Positions 1 to 8,999 of a stretch of DNA of 44,001 bases are shown here, one piece after another. The position numbers and the translations under genes are program-made. The DNA is taken from positions 1 to 44,001 of the forward strand of contig JARKPK010000004.1 in the NCBI GenBank assembly GCA_029975295.1, written 5' to 3'. Below the pieces are notes generated by a model. The model saw only the letters and a program-made list of their open reading frames with translations, was not told the origin of the DNA and made no database searches. Within the stretch, counting starts at the first letter, position 1, and every line of letters begins with the position of its first letter. Origin of the DNA: Thermoguttaceae bacterium. Its GTDB lineage: Bacteria > Planctomycetota > Planctomycetia > Pirellulales > Thermoguttaceae.

Positions 1-1713
1 CGGCTCCAGCGGCTCGGCCCGAAGCGGTTCGTCGCTGTCGGACGGCGCTGCCGGCGCAACCGAGCCTGCCTTGGCGGCCTCGGGCGCACGGCTGGCGGCG
101 ATCATCGCATCGACCGCCGGCCGTTCCGCACGTTTCATCAAGTGCGTGAATGGTCCAACTGGCCGCCCCAATAGAGGCTTTTGCGATTGCGACCAGCAAG
201 CGATCGGTTCGGCCAACCACGAACCGGTCTGCTCGGCCAACCGCGGAAGCACCGGGGCCAAGTAAACCACCAGCTGACGGAACAAATTGATGCCGATCGT
301 ACACACCCGCTGCAATTCGGCCTCTTTGACCGACTGTTTGGCCAAGTCCCAGGGGGCGTGATCTTCGATGAACTTGTTGGCCCGATTGCCCGCAGCCAGG
401 ATGATCCGTACCGCTTTGGCGAAATCGCATTCTTCGTAGGCGGCCGCAATCGCCGCGCCGTCGGCGGCCGCTTGAGCGAACAAGCCTCCGTCGTCGGGAT
501 ACTCCGCGGCCAAACCCACGCGCGAGGCGAATCGCGCCGTGCGGCTGGCCAAGTTCACCACGTTGCCCACCATGTCGGCATTGACTTTGGCCACGAACTC
601 GTCGAGGTTCAAATCGATGTCCTCGACGCGCCCGTTGAGCTTGGCCGCGTAGTAGTAGCGGAGGTAGGCCGGGTCGAGATGTTCCAGGTAGGTCGCGGCG
701 CGGACGAACGTGCCTTTGCTCTTCGACATCTTCTCGCCGTTGACCACCAGATGGCCGTGGATATGCACCTTTTTCGGAAGGTTGAATTCGGCCGTGTGCA
801 GCATCGCCGGCCAGAAGAGCGTGTGGAAGTAGGTGATGTCTTTGCCGATGAAGTGGTGAATTTCCGTCTCCGGATCGCGCCACCAACGGTCGATCGATTG
901 GCCGACCCGCGCGCACCATTGGGCCGTCGAGGCGATGTAGCCGATCGGGGCGTCGAACCACACGTACCAATATTGGCCCGGCGCATCAGGAATCTCGAAG
1001 CCGAAGTACGGCGCCGGCCGCGACACGTCCCAATCGCGCAGCGGTTCATTAAGGAAATGCCCTTTGAGATAGTTGGCCACCTCGGGCTGAAGTGCGCCGC
1101 TCTCTTGCGTCCACGATTCTAGAAACGGCCGCAACCGCTCGATGTTGACGAACAGATGCGCCGACTGGCGCAGCTCGGGCCGCGTGCCCGAAAGCGTGCT
1201 GACCGGATCGACCAACTCCGAGGGGCTGTAATGCGCGCCGCACTTATCGCAACTGTCGCCGTATTGGTCGGGCGCGCCGCACTTTGGGCAGGTTCCTTTG
1301 ACGAAGCGATCGGCCAGGAACGTGCCCGCCTGAACGTCGTAAAGCTGCGTAACCTCTTGTTGCGAAACCAGCCCTTTGCGGCGCAGTGCGGCCCAAATCT
1401 CGGCGCAGACTTGGCGATTCTCTTCGCAGTGGGTGCTGCCGTAGTTGTCGAAGCGGATGTCGAAGCCGGTAAAATCCTTGATGTGCGCATCGCGCATCCG
1501 AGCAATCAAGTCGGTTTCGGGCACGCCTTCTTCGCGGGCGCGAATCATGATGGCCGTGCCGTGCGTATCGTCGGCGCAGAAATAGCGGCACTCGTTGCCG
1601 ACCAATTGCTGAAAACGGACCCAGATGTCGGTTTGGATGTACTCGACGAGGTGCCCGATATGGATATGCCCGTTGGCGTAGGGCAACGCGCTGGTAACCA
1701 GAATCCGTCGCAT
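1..1713 (-). CDS. metG: Methionyl-tRNA synthetase, 3' end outside the window
   Basis: Cytosolic class I aminoacyl-tRNA synthetase that charges tRNA-Met. About 571 residues are visible; the C-terminus runs off the window's left edge. The start at 1713 gives [15 protein letters not shown], the usual MetRS opening, with the HIGH-type signature HIGH at residues 18-21. A four-Cys zinc knuckle is visible as CPKC (142, 145) and CDKC (155, 158). The KMSKS loop is intact at residues 328-332. The last visible part is the anticodon-binding helical domain, ending in an Ala/Pro/Glu-rich linker that could lead to a C-terminal tRNA-binding or dimerisation domain, which I cannot see. It is divergent from the secreted-protein gene at 2122. 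Identification is secure. Confidence 0.97.
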   Translation of the reverse strand, partial: MRRILVTSALPYANGHIHIGHLVEYIQTDIWVRFQQLVGNECRYFCADDTHGTAIMIRAREEGVPETDLIARMRDAHIKDFTGFDIRFDNYGSTHCEENRQVCAEIWAALRRKGLVSQQEVTQLYDVQAGTFLADRFVKGTCPKCGAPDQYGDSCDKCGAHYSPSELVDPVSTLSGTRPELRQSAHLFVNIERLRPFLESWTQESGALQPEVANYLKGHFLNEPLRDWDVSRPAPYFGFEIPDAPGQYWYVWFDAPIGYIASTAQWCARVGQSIDRWWRDPETEIHHFIGKDITYFHTLFWPAMLHTAEFNLPKKVHIHGHLVVNGEKMSKSKGTFVRAATYLEHLDPAYLRYYYAAKLNGRVEDIDLNLDEFVAKVNADMVGNVVNLASRTARFASRVGLAAEYPDDGGLFAQAAADGAAIAAAYEECDFAKAVRIILAAGNRANKFIEDHAPWDLAKQSVKEAELQRVCTIGINLFRQLVVYLAPVLPRLAEQTGSWLAEPIACWSQSQKPLLGRPVGPFTHLMKRAERPAVDAMIAASRAPEAAKAGSVAPAAPSDSDEPLRAEPLEP

Positions 1714-2121
1714 CAGAGAGTTCTCGCTTGGTCCGATTCGGGCATGGGGAAGCGACGTCGCGGCCTCGGCTGCACCGCTGCCCGAACCGTTCGAATATGC
1801 CATTGCATCAACAATCAACGCGACCGCAGACGCAGCAAGAAGGCCGACTTCGTACAACCGCCCTACCGACGGGCGATGCGTCTGCCGCCGAATTATCTCG
1901 AAGGCCTTATTCTAACGCCACTTTCGACTGCGGACAGCACCCCGACGACCGCCGCAGCGCTCGCAGCGGCCCGAGAGCGACCACTGCCCGCTTTTTCCGC
2001 CAAACAGGGCGATGAAATTCGCAGGAAATTGAGGTTCCGTCGCCCCCGAGAATGCGGTTACAATCCGTGCCGGTGGAATGCCCGGCCCAACTCAAATGCC
2101 TGGCCCGACGAAAAAGGAACG
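1714..2121. other. Divergent intergenic region, metG / secreted protein
   Basis: This stretch separates two divergent genes, so it should hold both promoters. A TACAAT hexamer at 2059-2064 could be a -10 box for the plus-strand gene, but no good -35 stands at the right distance. I see no coding sequence: the open frame running through from 1156 is an antisense shadow of metG continued upstream of the real start. Confidence 0.4.
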
Positions 2122-3324
2122 ATGCCCATGGCGCGATGGATCGCCCGGTTTGCTCCGGCAGTGTTCAGTTTGATTGTGTTCTGTGTTTTTGCTGCGGGCA
2201 TCGGCGGCCGCGTGTGGGGACAGGGGACTTACCCGTCGTACCCACCACCTGGTCAAGCAACCCAGCCGACGGGCGGCTATCCGTCGGCCGCACCGGGCGG
2301 GCCCGATCAACCCGTCGATCCGCAAATGCCGCGGCTCGAACGCCGCGTGCCGCCGCAACCCTACGGGGCGGGACAGGGCGCTCCAACCGGCTCGTACCCC
2401 GCACCGGCAGGTGGTGAGTATCAACCGGCCCCCGGCAGTGCGGCAGCGCCTTCGGCCGGCGGGCCGTACGGCACGCCAGCCCCCGGAGCCGCGGCGGGCG
2501 GCGGCGCAGCGGCTGGGCCGATGCCGCGCGCGATGGCCCAGACTCCGCCGGCACCGTTCGATTTGACCCCCGAGCAGGTGGCCGATGTCGAACGGGTTCT
2601 GCGGTTGTGGGAACAGCGGAGCGCGGGCGTGAAAACCTTCGAATGCCGCTTCAAGAGATGGGATTACGACCGGGTGTTCGGCCCCAAGGATGTTCCCCGA
2701 TACGAAGATATCGGCGTAATCAAGTACGCCGCGCCCGACCGCGGCGTATTCCAAGTGACCGACACCGTGATTTACGACCCGCAAGATGTCGAACGCCGGA
2801 ATCCGCGCCAGCAACCGATTGAGCCCGAACGCGCCGAGCATTGGATTTGCGACGGCAAATCGGTGTTCGAGTACATCCCGCGTCAGAAGACCGTCAACGA
2901 GTATCCCTTGCCGCCCGAGTTGCAGGGCAAGGCCATCGCCAACAGCCCGCTGCCCTTCTTGTTCGGCTCTCGGGCCGACGACTTGAAGCGACGCTACTTC
3001 CTGCGGATCATCACGCCCGTGGAGTTGCAGACCCAACAAACCTGGATCGAAGCCTATCCGCGCTTTCAGGCCGACGCGGCCAACTTCAGCCGAGCCATCC
3101 TTGTGCTGCAAAACCACAACATGCAGCCGTTCGGCATGAAGGTGTTCGCCACCAACGGCAAGAACGAAACCTCGTACCAGTTCTTCGAAATCGTCGTCAA
3201 CGATCCGTTGCGATTCTTCAAGGGCGATCCGTTCCGCGCCGGCGTGCCCATCGGCTGGAAGAGCGTCGTCCATCGTTCCAACAACGAGCAGGCGGGCCGA
3301 ACAACCCCGCCGGGAACCCGATAA
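2122..3324 (+). CDS. Secreted planctomycete protein, TIGR03009-like
   Basis: Protein of about 400 residues resembling the TIGR03009 family, known mainly from planctomycetes; its role is unknown and its fold is likely LolA/LolB-like. A signal peptide is visible (Arg near the start, then a hydrophobic run to about residue 33). Residues about 35-150 are low complexity, rich in Pro, Gly, Ala, Gln and Tyr. The folded domain follows, from about LTPEQVADVERVLRLWEQRS to the end, with conserved aromatic and charged positions (FECRFKRWDYD, EHWICDGKSVFEY). An AAGGA sequence lies at 2113-2117; ATG at 2122 or the in-frame ATG at 2128 could be used, and 2128 has the more usual spacing. The frame is open back to 1156, but that part overlaps metG antisense. 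The family assignment is from memory of conserved features. Confidence 0.8.
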   Translation: MPMARWIARFAPAVFSLIVFCVFAAGIGGRVWGQGTYPSYPPPGQATQPTGGYPSAAPGGPDQPVDPQMPRLERRVPPQPYGAGQGAPTGSYPAPAGGEYQPAPGSAAAPSAGGPYGTPAPGAAAGGGAAAGPMPRAMAQTPPAPFDLTPEQVADVERVLRLWEQRSAGVKTFECRFKRWDYDRVFGPKDVPRYEDIGVIKYAAPDRGVFQVTDTVIYDPQDVERRNPRQQPIEPERAEHWICDGKSVFEYIPRQKTVNEYPLPPELQGKAIANSPLPFLFGSRADDLKRRYFLRIITPVELQTQQTWIEAYPRFQADAANFSRAILVLQNHNMQPFGMKVFATNGKNETSYQFFEIVVNDPLRFFKGDPFRAGVPIGWKSVVHRSNNEQAGRTTPPGTR

Positions 3325-3360
3325 GGCGACACGTTGGGGCGACACTTGCAACGGCTGCCT

Positions 3361-3489
3361 CCGTGCGATTCATGGCGGTCCCTCCGTTTTTCCAGGGTTG
3401 AGGAAACATAAACCTTTTTCCGAAAAACGTTTGTCGAGGGACCGCCAGTTTCTTCCTCCAACCAAAATCAGTGGGGATGAGTCAGGGTT
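3361..3489 (-). repeat. Dispersed structured element, copy A
   Basis: About 129 nt, read on the minus strand, roughly three quarters identical to copy B at 9000-9128 (plus strand). Outer hairpin arms are AGGGACCGCC (plus coordinates 3437-3446) and GGCGGTCCCT (3374-3383), a perfect 10-bp inverted repeat. Just inside lies a second pair, CGTTTTTC / GAAAAACG. On the minus strand the 3' arm contains GGAGGGACCGCC directly before an ATG (start at 3374), which opens MNRTEA. The shared block ends just after that ATG. It lies between the end of the secreted-protein gene and tRNA-Lys. No known RNA or IS family is recognised. Confidence 0.7.
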
Positions 3490-3712
3490 TACGGCCCCTT
3501 GCGGAGAACGAGAAAACGCCTAAGATAGTAGGTTCGACATCGGATTTCGCACGCCCCAGAATCTTCTTGCGTGAAATGTCGCCTTCGATCGCGAACGCCA
3601 ACCGGTTTGCTCGGCGGATGAACGAACGAAGCAACGCGATTACATCGCAAGATTGCAGCATTGGCCCGGCCGGAAACAGCGAACGGGCCAAAGCAGTGCG
3701 GCGACCGATCAC
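3490..3712. other. Spacer before tRNA-Lys
   Basis: No gene is visible between the repeat element and tRNA-Lys. The tRNA promoter is probably here, but no convincing -35/-10 pair was found. Confidence 0.3.
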
Positions 3713-3785
3713 GCCCCCTTAGCTCAGTTGGTAGAGCAATTGACTCTTAATCAATGGGTCGAAGGTTCGAGTCCTTCAGGGGGCA
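3713..3785 (+). tRNA. tRNA-Lys (anticodon CUU)
   Basis: A 73-nt cloverleaf. The acceptor stem is GCCCCCT / AGGGGGC with discriminator A at 3785. The D arm contains AGCTCAGTTGGTAGAGC. The anticodon stem is ATTGA / TCAAT around the seven-base loop CTCTTAA, giving anticodon CTT (Lys, codon AAG). The T arm contains GGTTCGAGTCC. No CCA is encoded directly after the discriminator. Confidence 0.97.
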
Positions 3786-4138
3786 CTAACTCAGCATTCG
3801 GAAAGTAGTTGCGCTCTGCAACCCTCGGCGCGGTTTCGCGCGGGCAATTCTTTCTTCCGCGGCGTTTGCTGCTTCTGCCGTTTCTGGACGGGAGTGTACG
3901 AGCCGAGCTTTCGACCGACCCGATCGCGCAGATGGGGCCCCGGCTTTAGTCCGAATATATCCTGCTGGTTTTCCGTGTTGAATGGGTCCGTGTGGGCAGC
4001 CCGGCCGAGCCTTCGCCTCGCTTCGGCCCGTCGTCGGCAAGTTCGCCAAAAGCTCGGCGGCGCGGTACACTTGCTGAACGTGACCGCGCGGCCAACGGCT
4101 TTGAAGAAACCGCCCATTCTCCCAAAGGAGCACCGACG
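3786..4138. other. Intergenic region, no gene seen
   Basis: This 353-nt stretch lies between tRNA-Lys and the DUF1080 gene. Frames read through it on both strands, but none has a ribosome-binding site or recognisable protein. No repeat or terminator stands out; the promoter of the downstream gene is presumably here. Confidence 0.3.
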
Positions 4139-4981
4139 ATGACCCTGCGCACAATCGCCCCGAGCCGGTTTTTGCCCCATCGGTTTGCCGTTGTGGCGTG
4201 GGTTGTTTCGGCGACCGTAGCCTTGGCAGCCGCGCCGGCTGCGACCAGCGAGCCGAAAACCGCCGGCGCCGAGGGGCAATGGGTCAGCCTGCTGAACGGC
4301 AAGAATCTCGACGGCTGGACGCCGAAGTTCCGCGGCTGCGCACTCGGCGAGAACTACAACGACACGTTCCGCGTCGAAGATGGCGTGCTGAAGGTTTGCT
4401 ACGACAAATACGACCGCTTTGACGAACGCTTCGGCCATCTGTTCTACAAAGAGGTGTTTTCGCACTACCGGCTGCGGGTAGAGTATCGCTTCGTCGGCCA
4501 GCAGGCCCCCGGCGGGCCGGGCTGGGCGTTCCGCAACAGCGGGATCATGATCCACGGACAGTCGGCCGAAAGCATGGGCAAAGATCAGTCCTTCCCCGTT
4601 TCGATCGAGGTGCAGCTTCTCGGCGGGCGCGAAACGGGTGAGCGGCCCACGGCCAATCTTTGCACGCCGGGCACACACGTCGTAATGAACGGCAAACTCC
4701 ACACGCCCCACTGCACCAATTCCCGATCGAAAACCTACCGCGGCGATCAGTGGGTCACCGTCGAACTGGAGGTTCGCGGCAACCAACTCATCAGGCATGT
4801 GATCGATGGGCAGACGGTAATGGAATACGAGAAGCCGCAACTCGACCCGGGCGACGGCGACGCGAAGAAGCTGATCGAAGCCGGCGCTCCGGTGATGATC
4901 GACCGGGGAACCATCTCACTCCAAGCCGAGAGCCACCCCTGCGAGTTTCGCAAGGTCGAGATCATGGTGCTCGACAAGTGA
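4139..4981 (+). CDS. Exported DUF1080 (3-keto-disaccharide hydrolase-type) protein
   Basis: A 280-residue secreted protein of the DUF1080 family, a concanavalin-like beta-sandwich linked to sugar hydrolysis and very abundant in planctomycetes. A signal peptide spans about residues 1-37 (basic start, hydrophobic core, Ala-rich cleavage region). The domain begins with the family's WVSLLNGKNLDGWTPKF and continues through FRVEDGVLKVCYD, YRLRVEYRF, NSGIMIHGQ and the C-terminal SLQAESHPCEFRKVEIM. The start is fixed by AAAGGAG at 4124-4130, eight bases before ATG. The frame extends upstream to 3992 but without support. It stands alone, with no operon partner. The exact substrate cannot be told from sequence. 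Confidence 0.92.
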   Translation: MTLRTIAPSRFLPHRFAVVAWVVSATVALAAAPAATSEPKTAGAEGQWVSLLNGKNLDGWTPKFRGCALGENYNDTFRVEDGVLKVCYDKYDRFDERFGHLFYKEVFSHYRLRVEYRFVGQQAPGGPGWAFRNSGIMIHGQSAESMGKDQSFPVSIEVQLLGGRETGERPTANLCTPGTHVVMNGKLHTPHCTNSRSKTYRGDQWVTVELEVRGNQLIRHVIDGQTVMEYEKPQLDPGDGDAKKLIEAGAPVMIDRGTISLQAESHPCEFRKVEIMVLDK

Positions 4982-5404
4982 TCCTCGCCGCCCGCCAACA
5001 GAAGCACTGACACGCGCCGACGGGCGATGCGAAGCACGGCACGCCATCGCTCTGAGCACTCGGCGCGGCGTTGCGGGAACTGTGCCGATCGCTTCGCATG
5101 TTGCGCATGCAACGCCGACCGGAACGACGCGCCCTCGGGGCGACTCGCAGAAACATGAGAACCTGCTCATCGGGAAGCCCGCAGCCAGAGGGGCTCCGAT
5201 TCGTTGACCCATCGCCCGACGTATGCCTTCCCGCGCCACGAGCTAAGATGGGCGTTCACACCTTGCTGAACAATCGATTCGTTGGGCGGTTCGAACCAAT
5301 CCGCTCCAAAGCGACAGAATGTCCCTAGAGAAGGTGCCGCAAAATCCGGCATGCTTGAACTCAAGACCGGCGGCGCAGAAGGCGACGCAGGCCCCCCTCT
5401 TCGG
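4982..5404. other. Intergenic region, no gene seen
   Basis: Between the DUF1080 gene and the tRNA-Glu terminator. No open frame has a ribosome-binding site or recognisable protein, and no clear hairpin with a T run was found for the plus-strand gene. Confidence 0.3.
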
Positions 5405-5446
5405 AAACAAAAAAGAAAGGCGCAACCCCTTGCCGGAGTGCGCCTT
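5405..5446 (-). terminator. Intrinsic terminator of tRNA-Glu
   Basis: On the minus strand, a perfect 8-bp stem AAGGCGCA / TGCGCCTT (plus coordinates 5417-5424 and 5439-5446) is followed at once by the T-rich run at 5416-5405. It lies about 50 nt beyond the tRNA-Glu 3' end, on the same strand, as expected for rho-independent termination. Confidence 0.85.
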
Positions 5447-5493
5447 ATTGCCGATCGTTGCGAACGTAAACCCTTATGGCGCAACGACCAAAG

Positions 5494-5566
5494 TACCCCC
5501 TAGGGGACTCGAACCCCTGTTCTCGGACTGAGAACCCGATGTCCTAGGCCACTAGACGAAGGGGGC
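5494..5566 (-). tRNA. tRNA-Glu (anticodon CUC)
   Basis: A 73-nt cloverleaf on the minus strand: 5' GCCCCCT, D arm CGTCTAGTGGCCTAGGACA, anticodon loop TTCTCAG (anticodon CTC, Glu, codon GAG), T arm AGGGGTTCGAGTCCCCT, acceptor 3' strand AGGGGGT and discriminator A. The closing pair is a G-U wobble. No CCA is encoded. The short CTTCG/CTAG D-arm start is typical of tRNA-Glu. Confidence 0.95.
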
Positions 5567-5838
5567 GAAAACACTCAACGAACGGCCGAAAACCGATCCC
5601 CACTTTTCTCGCTCGATGATGGCATCGGAGAACGGCACAATCCGGACAAGCATCGCAACGGAGCGGACGGAATGGCATCCGATTTCTTGGTAATTCCATC
5701 AAACCCGACGCTGCGTTCTTTGTCCGAAGACCGCTGGAGCCCCTCCGCCGGCATGCGCTGGCGGAACGAAGCAATCGCGGTGCTCGGTCGCCTCTGCGCG
5801 GGCAACGCACGGAGGCGGCGCCCGCAGAAGGCAACGAA
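5567..5838 (-). other. Long GC-rich leader between promoter and tRNA-Glu
   Basis: About 270 nt between the predicted transcription start (about 5838) and tRNA-Glu, on the minus strand. Within the first 45 nt is a strong hairpin: TCTGCGGGC (plus 5820-5828) pairs with GCCCGCGCAGA (plus 5794-5804, two bases bulged). A second small hairpin, CCGCC / GGCGG, follows about 35 nt later. No protein is recognised. It could be a processed leader or a separate small RNA. Confidence 0.4.
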
Positions 5839-5844
5839 TACTCT

Positions 5845-5873
5845 TTTATAAAACCCGGGTCGTTGCCTGTCAA
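5845..5873 (-). promoter_or_regulatory. Near-consensus sigma-70 promoter
   Basis: On the minus strand TTGACA (plus 5868-5873) is followed by exactly 17 bases and then TATAAA (plus 5845-5850). This is the best housekeeping promoter seen in the window, pointing toward tRNA-Glu about 280 nt away. Confidence 0.75.
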
Positions 5874-6206
5874 CCGGGTGCTTTTTCGAGTGCTGGGCGG
5901 TGGGGTCCGGTGTTCTTTTGGCCCCCAACCAAGGGAGCGCGTTTGGCCCGCAAGCGAGGGAAGGCGGCTTTTCCTCGCCCAAGGGACAGGCCGTGCGATC
6001 CGCGCTGGAAAACGCAGAAATTCGTTTTCATCGAAGATGAGCACGCGGGCTCGCGGTTTGGGCGTCCGATGCGGAAACCGTCGCAGGCACGAACTACCGG
6101 ACCTGTGCAACCGAACCAACCGCGCAGTGCTGTGCCGGTTCACGCCAACGCGACCGAGAACGCGGCGTCCAACAAGAGCTTACAAAAGGTGATCGTTGGC
6201 GGCAGG
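5874..6206. other. Intergenic region, no gene seen
   Basis: Between the tRNA-Glu promoter and the 3' end of the c-type cytochrome gene. No coding frame with a ribosome-binding site and no clear terminator is visible. Confidence 0.3.
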
Positions 6207-8807
6207 TTACTCTCCACTGGCGGAAAGCCAGTAGTCGAGGTGCTCGGCCTCGAGTTCTGCCAGCCGACGTCGTTTCGATAGGAAGTGTTCGTAACGCGCA
6301 ACTTCCTCATCGCTCCAAGCGTGTGCCTCCCGATAGTCGCCGCAAAACGGCACGCCCGGGTCGATCCAGGCCATCAGCTTGGCCATTTCTTCCTGAGTAA
6401 GCGTTACGCCCTCGTGTCCGGCAATCATCATGTCGATGAGTTTGCTGCGGGCCGACCCGGCGGAGTACGGCGGCAGCATGTTGGGAACCGACTGGGCGCT
6501 GATCCAGTTGACCAAGCGATGATCGGGGTCGCCGCGCCACGCCCAGCCATCGTGGGGTTTATCAGGCCGGGCATGCGTCAGTGTCAAGTACGCGGCGGTC
6601 CACCGGCGCTTTGCCCGCGGATCGAGTATTTCCCGGTCAGTCAAGTCGAGCGGCTTTTCGGCGCTGCCGTCGTGGCACTGAGCGCATTTACCATTGAGGA
6701 TCGGCTGAACTTCGCGCAAAAAACTGAAACCGCGCGGTGGCCCGAAGGGCTGTTCGAGTTCCTTCGGTGGTTGGCGCAAAGCCTCCGACAGCCGCCGTTC
6801 GTGGAGTGGCGCGGTGTTCTTATGCTCGTGACAGCCTACACACGAGGCCGTTTCGCCCGGCTGCAACGTGACCCAGCTACGCATCGACTGGACCATCCGT
6901 CCCTGCTCGTCGAGTAGTTGAAAATATATGGGCGTGCGCGCCGGCACACGGAACACCACCGAGCCGTCGGGATGCACCTCGGAGTCGCCGATGATGGTCT
7001 TCGGGTCCCAGGCGCCATTGCCGACAGCTATTGGAGTGCTGACCACTGCACCGCCGCCGGGGCCGCCGTTGTAATTCTCGCCGATGCCGGCCGCACGAAA
7101 AGCTATCGAAACCACTCGCAATCGCTTCACTGTTCCGCGCTCGATGCCATTCAGCCCCGGCCCAGCGTACACGTCCTGCACGTAACACACGCCGTCGCTG
7201 CGGCGGAAGTCGACTGTGCTGGGCCGCACGTGGGCTTGTCGGGCGCGAACTGGAATCGACTGGTTGCACGGCAACCGTTGGTCGCGCACCAAGAGTTCGC
7301 GCCGTCCGTCAATGGTCACAAAGTAAATTGCAAATCGCGGTCCAAACTCGCCGGCCCATCGCCAGCCTACCGGATGATAAGTGACCAAGTATTCTGTTTC
7401 GCTGATGGGATAAGGATACTGGAACAGTTCACCGTCTTGGCCGTAGGCGTCGATCTTCACCGCCGGCGTGTGGCGCGGAGGTGCAATGAGCTGCACGCCC
7501 TGGTTTTCCTGGCGCCCGCGAGCCGGGTCGATCAGAATCAGTTTGCCCGTCTGCCGCGAATGATGTCCTGTGGCGATCGCCGCCACCTTCCGCGTGCCGG
7601 GCACGCTGCGCGCGTGCAAGATCGTCGTTGGAAACCACGAGTTGCCCCCGAAGAACTCGGCCTGGCCCGTGCCGTCCGGGTTCATCTGCAACAGCGGTTG
7701 AGTAAAGATCTGGCCGCGGTCGTTGTATTCCCAGCGGGTGTACAACACGCGGCCGTCTTCGGTCACGGTGGGGAAGTTGGTATGAACCTGATCGAAGGTC
7801 AGCCGCCGGATGCGTTTTCCCGACGGATCGCAGCGGTATAGATTGCTCACCTCGGTCCACCAGCAATCGACGATCTGAACACAGCGGGTGGAGTTGAAGA
7901 TGATGTCGCCGTCGGGCAGATACGCGCCTTCGTAATCGGCGACGCCCAGCCCTTCGGTCAATTGCCGAACCGCGCGCGACGCCAAATCCATCTCGTAGAG
8001 ATGATAATCGTCGTGGCGCGAAGATTTCTTCCACGCAAAAAGCACCCGCTTTCCGTCGAAACTTATGTCTGGGTCGCGGATCACTCCCCGCGGATCATCC
8101 ACCAAGGTCTCCACCGAGTACTGCGTGCCGTCCCAGCGAGCCACACACAGCGCCGCGGGCGGTTTGAAATGCCGCTCGTGTTGGGCGTCGGACTGGCCTT
8201 CCGTGTACGCATAATGCGACCCGCCCAAAGTGTAGTGTTTCGTAAAGACGAACTGCGGCGCCTGCTTCACCAACGATTCCAAACGCAGTTGCCGACGGCG
8301 CCGGCAGGCTTCGACGTAGAGGTCGACCCACTGCGCGTCGTCCGCGGGTGTATTGACTGCGACGAGGCGATCGAGCCGCTCCCGCAGTGCGGCGGCTCCG
8401 TCGCCCAACTCGTCGAGCACCTTGTTGATCAGAGCGCGCTGGTTGACGGCAGCGCTTTGGGGATCGAAAAACCAAGCGAAATCGCGGGACGGTTGAAACT
8501 CCGAATCACGGGATGGCCGCGCAGGCGCATCCTGCATGAACCAATCCATCTCCGTAAAGTCTTCCCACAGCCGGCGGCAAAGCCCGTCCCACATTGCATC
8601 ATCCATCGGCTCGCCGGCCTGGCGCCTCTGCGCCACGGCGCCGCGCAGGGCAACCATGGTTTCCACCCAGGTTTTCTGCGGAGCGTATAACGCATCGGCC
8701 TCGTTCGCGCCGAGGGCAAACGGCCGATCACACAACAAGGCAACCAGTGTTGCGCCTAGCAGGCGGCTGATTGCCTTGATCGGGCAAGAAACGAAGGGTG
8801 TTCTCAT
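6207..8807 (-). CDS. Exported HzsA-related c-type cytochrome with beta-propeller
   Basis: An 866-residue exported protein. The start at 8807 gives MRTPFV and a signal peptide ending near FALGANEADA; the frame is open to 8927 but adds only low-quality sequence. After an N-terminal helical region come TolB/WD40-like propeller blades (DPDISFDGKRVLFAW, YLPDGDIIFNSTR, NFPTVTEDGRVLYTRWEYND). The C-terminal half resembles the middle domain of hydrazine synthase alpha, common in planctomycetes that do not make hydrazine. Two haem-c motifs are visible, CVGCH and CAQCH. It should be periplasmic and bind two haems. Genuine hydrazine synthase function is unlikely without the beta/gamma subunits, none of which lies nearby. 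Its partner and substrate are unknown. Confidence 0.82.
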   Translation of the reverse strand: MRTPFVSCPIKAISRLLGATLVALLCDRPFALGANEADALYAPQKTWVETMVALRGAVAQRRQAGEPMDDAMWDGLCRRLWEDFTEMDWFMQDAPARPSRDSEFQPSRDFAWFFDPQSAAVNQRALINKVLDELGDGAAALRERLDRLVAVNTPADDAQWVDLYVEACRRRRQLRLESLVKQAPQFVFTKHYTLGGSHYAYTEGQSDAQHERHFKPPAALCVARWDGTQYSVETLVDDPRGVIRDPDISFDGKRVLFAWKKSSRHDDYHLYEMDLASRAVRQLTEGLGVADYEGAYLPDGDIIFNSTRCVQIVDCWWTEVSNLYRCDPSGKRIRRLTFDQVHTNFPTVTEDGRVLYTRWEYNDRGQIFTQPLLQMNPDGTGQAEFFGGNSWFPTTILHARSVPGTRKVAAIATGHHSRQTGKLILIDPARGRQENQGVQLIAPPRHTPAVKIDAYGQDGELFQYPYPISETEYLVTYHPVGWRWAGEFGPRFAIYFVTIDGRRELLVRDQRLPCNQSIPVRARQAHVRPSTVDFRRSDGVCYVQDVYAGPGLNGIERGTVKRLRVVSIAFRAAGIGENYNGGPGGGAVVSTPIAVGNGAWDPKTIIGDSEVHPDGSVVFRVPARTPIYFQLLDEQGRMVQSMRSWVTLQPGETASCVGCHEHKNTAPLHERRLSEALRQPPKELEQPFGPPRGFSFLREVQPILNGKCAQCHDGSAEKPLDLTDREILDPRAKRRWTAAYLTLTHARPDKPHDGWAWRGDPDHRLVNWISAQSVPNMLPPYSAGSARSKLIDMMIAGHEGVTLTQEEMAKLMAWIDPGVPFCGDYREAHAWSDEEVARYEHFLSKRRRLAELEAEHLDYWLSASGE

Positions 8808-8999
8808 TTTGGCGGGGTGAGATGCAATGGGGTTGCGTTGTGGAAAGCCTGCGGCTGCCGAAGCATTGCACCGGAAGCGCGAACGCGACGCGCGGCTCGG
8901 GATGTTCCGATCGCCCGATTGCCGCACAGGGGCAGCGGTCTATCGCACGCGGGATTCATTCAATGATGCCCGATTGCGGCCCCGGTATCAAGCCTGTGC
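8808..8999. other. Intergenic region, first part
   Basis: Upstream of the cytochrome gene; it should contain its promoter. No convincing -35/-10 pair or gene was seen. Confidence 0.3.

Noticed and set aside
1156-2121. Upstream part of the 722-codon frame of the TIGR03009-like gene
   Set aside because: It overlaps metG antisense; the signal peptide and ribosome-binding site place the start at 2122 or 2128.
5567-5838. 6S RNA, RNase P or tmRNA
   Set aside because: No conserved RNase P or tmRNA landmarks; a 6S-like bubble could not be demonstrated by eye, so only a structured leader is reported.
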